Shown here piece by piece: positions 36,320-41,606 of a stretch of 41,606 bases of DNA. A program made the position numbers and the translations under genes. Source of the DNA: Oxalobacteraceae bacterium (GTDB lineage: Bacteria; Pseudomonadota; Gammaproteobacteria; Burkholderiales; Burkholderiaceae_D); the NCBI GenBank assembly GCA_027484285.1, contig JAIXTG010000209.1:1-41606 (forward strand). The letters are read 5' to 3'. The notes under the pieces were generated by a model. The model was not told where the DNA came from and made no database searches. It worked only from the letters and a program-made list of their open reading frames with translations. How positions within the stretch are numbered: position 1 is the first letter of the stretch; each line of letters begins with the position of its first letter.

Positions 36320-36697
36320 ATGCCCATAAAACACATCCTGATCGTCGATGATTCGCCGACCGATCGCCAGTTCCTGTCCGAGCTGCTCACGCGCCATGGT
36401 TACACCGTCAGCACCGCCGATAATGCCGAGGCCGCGATGCAGAAGATCCGCAGCAGCCCGCCGCAGCTGGTATTGATGGATGTCGTGATGCCGGGCCAGA
36501 ACGGCTTTCATGCCACGCGCGAGATTGCCAGAGATCCCGCCACGCGCCATCTGCCGGTAATCATCTGCACCAGCAAACAGCAGGAGAGCGATCGCATCTG
36601 GGGCCTGCGGCAGGGTGCGCGCGATTATCTCGTCAAGCCTGTCGAGCCGGAGCAGCTGCTGCAGAAGATCGCCGCGCTGTCACGCGTCGCCACCTGA
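36320..36697 (+). CDS. pilH: twitching motility response regulator PilH
   Basis: A 125-residue receiver-only protein starting MPIKHILIVDDSPTDRQFL, with Asp10-Asp11, phosphoacceptor Asp54 in LMDVVMPGQNGF, Thr84 and Lys106 in VKPVEP. PilH is the second receiver of the Pil-Chp system and is thought to act as phosphate sink or retraction control. GGAG at 36311-36314 with a 5-base spacer supports the start; the longer open frame from 36056 overlaps pilG and is rejected. It follows pilG by 32 bases and precedes pilI by 7. Confidence 0.92.
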   Translation: MPIKHILIVDDSPTDRQFLSELLTRHGYTVSTADNAEAAMQKIRSSPPQLVLMDVVMPGQNGFHATREIARDPATRHLPVIICTSKQQESDRIWGLRQGARDYLVKPVEPEQLLQKIAALSRVAT

Positions 36698-36704
36698 GTG
36701 GCCG

Positions 36705-37244
36705 ATGGCAGGCCCGGCCTCCGGCACGCGGCGCCCCGCGCTGCGCGACTTCCAGCAGCAGATCGCCCTGCGCCTTCAGCACGCGAAACAGGCGGGTGCC
36801 CATGCACGCTCTGCGATCGCCGTCTCCACCACGCACGGGCACTGGCTGTTTGACCTCGCGCAGATGGCGGAGATCATTGCACCGCCCGATATAACGCCAG
36901 TGCCACTGGTGCGGCCCTGGTACCTCGGCCTGATTCATCATCGCAGCCAGCTCATTGGCGTGGTCGACCTCGACGCTTGTGCGGGTGCGCCGGCCAGCAA
37001 TTGGCAGGTAAATGACAGGCTGCTGGTGTTATCCGCCGCATTGCCGCTGCACTGTGCGATTCGCGTGTCGAGTGTCCACACTTTGCTCGATCTTTCCCGG
37101 TTGCGGCCGGCCATGGCCGATGCGGGCGCACCCCACTGGGCCTGCGAGCGTTTCCACGACGGCGCCGATCCCCGTTGCTGGTCGCGGGTCGATGTCCGTT
37201 CACTGCTGCACGATCCGCACTTCATCGACATCGGGCAGTACTGA
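36705..37244 (+). CDS. pilI: CheW-like adaptor PilI
   Basis: A 179-residue protein with a CheW domain that couples the PilJ receptor to the PilL kinase. Recognisable parts are an N-terminal helix (RDFQQQIALRLQHAKQ), the strand pair WLFDLAQMAEIIAPPDITPVP, WYLGLIHHRSQLIGVVDLDA, and the closing segment with a Trp-rich loop. Sequence similarity to canonical CheW is modest, typical of PilI. ATG at 36705 lies 7 bases after pilH. The order pilH-pilI-pilJ makes the assignment firm. Confidence 0.88.
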   Translation: MAGPASGTRRPALRDFQQQIALRLQHAKQAGAHARSAIAVSTTHGHWLFDLAQMAEIIAPPDITPVPLVRPWYLGLIHHRSQLIGVVDLDACAGAPASNWQVNDRLLVLSAALPLHCAIRVSSVHTLLDLSRLRPAMADAGAPHWACERFHDGADPRCWSRVDVRSLLHDPHFIDIGQY

Positions 37245-37273
37245 AGCATCTGTTCTCTTAAAGCGGAGCATTC

Positions 37274-39469
37274 ATGGATCCGGAAACCCGGCACGAACTG
37301 ACGTCCAACTTCACATCCGGCGACATCCGTGTCGCATGGACCCATGCACTGGCACGGCTGCGGTCACGCTGGAAGCGGCGACAGGAAACGCCGGTTGTGC
37401 GCAACGGATCTTCAGCCACCACACTCAGGGTGCTGCGGATTGTCCTGTGGCTGCTGCTGGTGACGCTGGCCGTGCTTGCCTGGCTGTACGGGGAAAAAAC
37501 GCTGACTGCCTCCGTCCAGGCGCGGATGGCCGGCGATCTCGTCATGCACTCGCAGCGCCTTGGCAAGGCAGCCCCCAATGCGATCCAGGGCAATCGCGAT
37601 GCCTTCGTTCAACTTGACCAGAGCCGGGCAGCAATCAATCTGGCACTGCCGGTGCTGGGCGGCGGCGGCGACTGGCAGGGACATGCGGTGCCGCCGGCAG
37701 ACGCCGCGCAGTTGCCGCGCATTGCCGCGCTGCGCAAGGCCTGGCAGCCTTCCGACCAGGCGGCGGCGAGATTGCTGGATCGAAAGCAGCAACTGACCGG
37801 CTTCAGGAGCACTCTGCAGACGCTCAACACCCTGAGCCCGGGCCTGCTCGAACTGGCCGAGCAAGTGGCGACGCTCAGCGCACAGCAAGGCGCATCGCCG
37901 CGCGAAATTGCGGCAGCAGGTCAGCTGGTCATGCTTACCCAGCGGATGGGGAAAAGTGCCAACGAATTTTTGACGCCGGACGGCATCAATCAGGACACCG
38001 CATTCCTGCTGGGCAGGGACGCCGGCACTTTCGATGACATCGTGACCGCATTCCTCGACGGGAGCGCGGTATTGCGTCTGCCGGCATCGACCAACGTCGA
38101 CACGCGCGCAAGGCTGTCGGAATTGAAATCCGGATTTGCGAGCTACCGCAGTGCGCTCGACAGCATTCTTGGCAACCTGCAGGATTTCATCGCGGCCAAA
38201 CAGGCCGAGCGCCAGATCTTCAACGACAACGAGCGCCTGCGCGAGCAACTCCTCGAGCTGCAGCAGGCTTACCGAGAGGGAGAGAGCGGTGGGATCATTC
38301 GCTGGGCGCTCGCCGCGTTGACGGTTGCTGCACTGTTGATCGGGCTGCTTTACGCGTCGCTCCTGCTGCATGGCAGCCGCCGGCGCGCGATCGAAGCCGA
38401 ACAGGCCCGCGCGCTGGCCGACGAGCAACGCGCACGTGCGCTGGCTGACGAGGAAGCCGCAAGGCTGCTGAACCAGCGCAACCAGGCGGCCATCTTGCGA
38501 CTGATGAACGAGCTGCAGGAGGTGGCCGAAGGCAACCTGACGATTGAAGCGACTGTCTCCGAGGACATCACCGGCGCAATCGCCGACTCGGTGAATCTCA
38601 CGCTGGCAGAACTGCGCGCACTGCTTGCAAAAGTTGGTGCGACTGCGCAGCAGGTGGCGAATTCCTGTGCAACCGCGCAAAACATCTCCGGTGATCTGCT
38701 CGATCTCGCGGCACGCCAGTCGCAGGAAATCGAGCAGACCGGCCAGGCGGTGCTGCAGATGACCGAGCGGATTCATCAGGTCTCGCTGGCGGCGGGCGAG
38801 TCTGCCGATGTCGCGCGGGCGTCGGTGAGCGCCGCCGAACAGGGAGAGGATGCCGTCCAGCAGACCATCGCCGGCATGCAGCAGCTGCGCGAGCAGATGC
38901 AGGACGCGTCAAAGCGTATCAAGCGGCTGGGCGATTCGTCGCTGGAAATTAGTGACATCGTTGACCTGATTACCGACATTACTGAACAGACGCATGTGCT
39001 GGCATTGAATGCCGCGATACAGGCAGCCTCGGCCGGCGAGGCCGGTCGAGGGTTCGCCGTGGTCGCCGAGGAAGTGCAGCGGCTGGCGGAACGCTGCGGT
39101 GATGCGGTGCGCCGCATTTCGCAATTGGTCAAGACAGTCCAGGCCGATGCCCAGGAGGCAGTGGCTGCCATGGAACACTCGGTACAGCGGGTGGTTGATG
39201 GCAAGCAGCGCTCCGATGCGGCCGGCGCTGCACTGGCCGAGATCCGACGCGTTTCGCATCACCTTGCCGATCTGATTGGCGGCATCTCTGGCGCCACGCG
39301 GGAGCAGTCGGCGCTGGCCGACCATGTGGCACGCAGTATCGACAGCATTCTCACCGTCACCGAACACACACGTCAGGGGACGCAGATCACGGCTGCTTCG
39401 GTGCAGGAGCTGGCGACGCTGGCCAAAGATCTGGGCCGTGCACTTGACCGCTTCAGGATTGGCGCTTGA
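37274..39469 (+). CDS. pilJ: type IV pilus methyl-accepting chemotaxis protein PilJ
   Basis: Receptor of the Pil-Chp system, thought to sense pilus subunits or surface contact. The 731-residue protein has membrane segments at about 55-72 and 342-362. The periplasmic part contains two related PilJ-type repeats, marked by [13 protein letters not shown] (near 87) and [13 protein letters not shown] (near 217). After the second membrane segment come a HAMP-like coiled helix rich in Ala/Arg/Glu, and the MCP signalling domain with the conserved tip [26 protein letters not shown] at about 576-602. Length and domains match PilJ of Pseudomonas. The last codons overlap the pilL start by 4 bases. Confidence 0.93.
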   Translation: MDPETRHELTSNFTSGDIRVAWTHALARLRSRWKRRQETPVVRNGSSATTLRVLRIVLWLLLVTLAVLAWLYGEKTLTASVQARMAGDLVMHSQRLGKAAPNAIQGNRDAFVQLDQSRAAINLALPVLGGGGDWQGHAVPPADAAQLPRIAALRKAWQPSDQAAARLLDRKQQLTGFRSTLQTLNTLSPGLLELAEQVATLSAQQGASPREIAAAGQLVMLTQRMGKSANEFLTPDGINQDTAFLLGRDAGTFDDIVTAFLDGSAVLRLPASTNVDTRARLSELKSGFASYRSALDSILGNLQDFIAAKQAERQIFNDNERLREQLLELQQAYREGESGGIIRWALAALTVAALLIGLLYASLLLHGSRRRAIEAEQARALADEQRARALADEEAARLLNQRNQAAILRLMNELQEVAEGNLTIEATVSEDITGAIADSVNLTLAELRALLAKVGATAQQVANSCATAQNISGDLLDLAARQSQEIEQTGQAVLQMTERIHQVSLAAGESADVARASVSAAEQGEDAVQQTIAGMQQLREQMQDASKRIKRLGDSSLEISDIVDLITDITEQTHVLALNAAIQAASAGEAGRGFAVVAEEVQRLAERCGDAVRRISQLVKTVQADAQEAVAAMEHSVQRVVDGKQRSDAAGAALAEIRRVSHHLADLIGGISGATREQSALADHVARSIDSILTVTEHTRQGTQITAASVQELATLAKDLGRALDRFRIGA

Positions 39470-41606
39470 ACGGCGCACCGCACAGTTTGCATGCCACTTG
39501 CTGCGAGCCGGCGGCGCACGCAGGTCTGGTGGCGCTGGCAGCCACACTTGATGAGCTCATGGACAGCGTTGTCGCCGTGCTCCAGGCAGCGCAAGATGTT
39601 CATCATTTCCCGGAAGCCCGGGCCAGTGCGATGCACGGATTGGCGCAGGCGAGTGCAGCGCTTGACCTTGGCGGCGAACATGGTCTGGCGGCGCTGGTCG
39701 CCCGGTTCCGGGCCCTGATTCCGGCCTGCGAAGCGGCAGCGGTGCCAGCCTCCCGATCGTTGGCCGAGCTGGCCAGCGGTGTGCGAACCTTGCTCCGCGT
39801 CGCACTTGACCGCGTGCTTCGCGACAGGCCACTGGCAGCCGCCGATCTGCTGCTGGCATGGCAGATGCTGTCGCCTGCCGACGGCGCCCCGATGGATCCT
39901 GCCCTGCTGCTTTCGCTGCGTCATGATGATGCGCTGCTGATCCTGCCGCCGGCAGATGAAGTGCCCGCTGGCCTGGTGGCCGAGTCCGAGCGCGCGCTGC
40001 TGGAATTTTTGCGTGCCAGCGATCCGGACGCACGTCGCGCGCCGGCGCTCATCCTTGCGAAGGCCCTGTGCGCTGTGTCCTCTGCCGGCACCGGGGCGGC
40101 TGAATGCGCTTGCTGGCTGGTATTGCATGCTTACTTGCTCGAGCTGGCCGAGGGCAATGCCGACCCGGAGCGGGCGAAAAAAAACCTGTCCGTTCTCGTG
40201 CGTGTGTTGCGCCACCGGGACGACGCCGGAGGCAGGGACGCGCTGGCCTCACTGGCCAGGCAGGCTCTGTTCGAGCTTGCACAATTCCGGCCAGTGACTG
40301 AGACAGCCTGCCGCGTCGTCCAGGCATTTCATCTTGAACAGCAACTTGCGCCCTCCGGCGCCGGGCTTGATGAGTCCCTGAAAGATGCAGTGTCCGCTGC
40401 CGACCAGCAATTCATCCGGTTGCTGGGGCAGTGGCTGCTTGCCCGCGATGCCGCCAGCGACGACCTTGGCCCTGCGGCAGCATGGCAGGAGATGGCTGCC
40501 TGCGCTGCCCAGTCAGACCGCTGTGCGCCGCTCGCCACGTCGCTGCAATTGATCGAGGCGCGGCTGCCGGCGCTGGCAGCAGGTGGCGCATCGCTGCGGG
40601 TGGCTGCGGCCATGTTGTGCGTGCACGATTGGGCGCGCAGCAGCGCCCGCCCGCTACCTCATGGCCGGGAAATCGACGCCTTGCTCGCCCGGGCGGCCGA
40701 CCTGCAAGAGGCCGTCGCCCAGCCGGCGCTCGATGCGCTCATCCGGAGTCGCGACGCGCAGCCGCTCATCCAGCAGCTGTCGGCTGCGTGCCGCGAGGCG
40801 CTCGGGTGCTCGGAACGGCAGCTCGAGGCTGCAGCCGGACAGGGGGCGCTGGTGCCGGCGCTGGCGGATGCCGACGGCCTGCTGGCTGCGATTGCGGGCG
40901 CACTGCGCATGCTGTGTATCCCGGACCTGCCGGAACGGGTCGACGATCTGCGTGCCATGCTGCGCACCCTGCAAGCCGATGGGCCGCAAGAGGGCACTAT
41001 CGAACTGTTTGCGCGAGCCTGGGCGACCCTGTCGGACCAGGTCGCGCTGCTCCCGTGGGCTGCGGGCCATCAAATCCGGCCCGAAACAGAGGCCTTGCCC
41101 GACCACGCACAGCAGGCTGCTGCGCCGGAGTCCCTGTCCACCGTATTCCAGCGCGAGGCTGGGCATTTGCTGGAACAGTTGCGCAGCGCAGTGCTTGCGC
41201 GTGATGGCACGCAGCCGGCCTGCGACCCGGCTGCCGCCCTGCATGCAGCGCATACACTGGCTGGTTGCTCATCGACGGTCGGCCTGCGGGCAATGAACAG
41301 GCTCGCGCTGGCGCTGGAATCTGCGCTGGAGCGCAATGCCGAAGCAGGGCATGGCCCGGCCGACGCCGGACTGCTGGCCGAGACACTTGATTGCCTCGGC
41401 CAGATGCTTGCGCAGTTCGCTGTCTCCGGCACCTGCAGTGACGCGCAGGATTTGCTGGACCGTCTTTCAGCTGCCGGCTCGCCGCTTGTTTCAGCTGACA
41501 TGCCTTTTTCCCCGGCGCCACCATCGTTCGCGATGCACTCGGCCAGCACAGGCGGAGAGGAAGCGCAGGTGGCGGACAACGAGCCCTTGCCCCAGGACGC
41601 CTGCAA
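39466..41606 (+). CDS. pilL: PilL/ChpA-type chemotaxis histidine kinase, N-terminal part (cut by window edge)
   Basis: The frame stays open from 39466 to the end of the window (713 complete codons) and is the only one that does so. It begins with TTG at 39466, overlapping the pilJ stop by 4 bases (TTGA), giving [20 protein letters not shown]. The first 580 or so residues are helical, Ala/Leu-rich and lack a recognisable HPt histidine. Then [20 protein letters not shown] contains a canonical HPt site, His596 (codon 41251-41253). ChpA-like kinases have several HPt domains before the CheA core, which would lie beyond the window. The position after pilJ supports pilL. The stop is not in the window. 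Confidence 0.85.
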   Translation, partial: MNGAPHSLHATCCEPAAHAGLVALAATLDELMDSVVAVLQAAQDVHHFPEARASAMHGLAQASAALDLGGEHGLAALVARFRALIPACEAAAVPASRSLAELASGVRTLLRVALDRVLRDRPLAAADLLLAWQMLSPADGAPMDPALLLSLRHDDALLILPPADEVPAGLVAESERALLEFLRASDPDARRAPALILAKALCAVSSAGTGAAECACWLVLHAYLLELAEGNADPERAKKNLSVLVRVLRHRDDAGGRDALASLARQALFELAQFRPVTETACRVVQAFHLEQQLAPSGAGLDESLKDAVSAADQQFIRLLGQWLLARDAASDDLGPAAAWQEMAACAAQSDRCAPLATSLQLIEARLPALAAGGASLRVAAAMLCVHDWARSSARPLPHGREIDALLARAADLQEAVAQPALDALIRSRDAQPLIQQLSAACREALGCSERQLEAAAGQGALVPALADADGLLAAIAGALRMLCIPDLPERVDDLRAMLRTLQADGPQEGTIELFARAWATLSDQVALLPWAAGHQIRPETEALPDHAQQAAAPESLSTVFQREAGHLLEQLRSAVLARDGTQPACDPAAALHAAHTLAGCSSTVGLRAMNRLALALESALERNAEAGHGPADAGLLAETLDCLGQMLAQFAVSGTCSDAQDLLDRLSAAGSPLVSADMPFSPAPPSFAMHSASTGGEEAQVADNEPLPQDAC

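Overview
The window is about 41.6 kb of GC-rich chromosomal DNA packed with single-copy core genes. Protein content and gene order (ffh / CcsA-like / PP0621-like / PilR-type regulator / ampD / nrdAB; accBC-prmA; thiD-hemL beside rubredoxin and the pil-chp genes; Lys/Ala-rich histone H1-like proteins) point to a betaproteobacterium of the order Burkholderiales, probably near Oxalobacteraceae. I see no rRNA, tRNA, CRISPR array, prophage or insertion sequence.

Layout. (1) 80-7429: ispB reads leftward; rplU-rpmA, obgE and proB read rightward; rppH reads leftward; proS and a lytic transglycosylase read rightward. (2) 7441-9675: a terminator shared by convergent genes, a histone-like protein with a SWIB domain, and ffh. 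(3) 9821-12643: CcsA-like membrane protein, small PP0621-like protein, a PilR-type activator without its receiver domain and without a pilS gene, and ampD. (4) 12644-17142: NrdR-controlled nrdA-nrdB. (5) 17143-18907: a non-coding stretch rich in hairpins, a second H1-like protein built from exact tandem DNA repeats, and a YggT-family protein. (6) 18934-25353: a leftward cluster (unknown protein, TlpA-like thioredoxin, aroQ, accB, accC, prmA, zinc-ribbon DUF3426 protein, PfkB kinase). (7) 25506-31882: a rightward cluster with touching or overlapping genes (mpl, yqiA-like esterase, RNB exoribonuclease, TonB-like protein, aroE, mtgA). (8) 31883-33114: corA with a long leader. (9) 33173-35563: thiD-hemL leftward, rubredoxin rightward. 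(10) 35889 to the right edge: pilG-pilH-pilI-pilJ-pilL, the chemosensory system of type IV pili; pilL is cut by the window edge.

Functional themes are translation and protein targeting (L21, L27, ObgE, ProS, Ffh, PrmA), envelope and peptidoglycan (lytic transglycosylase, AmpD, Mpl, MtgA, IspB), fatty acid and aromatic precursors (AccBC, AroQ, AroE), deoxyribonucleotides (NrdAB), cofactors (HemL, ThiD), nucleoid proteins and twitching-motility signalling. No clearly new multi-gene system is visible. The most notable points are the receiverless PilR with its kinase missing, the two different Lys/Ala-rich nucleoid proteins with in-frame tandem repeats, the NrdR-box pair over the nrdA promoter followed by a long leader, and a possible proline-containing leader peptide before corA.
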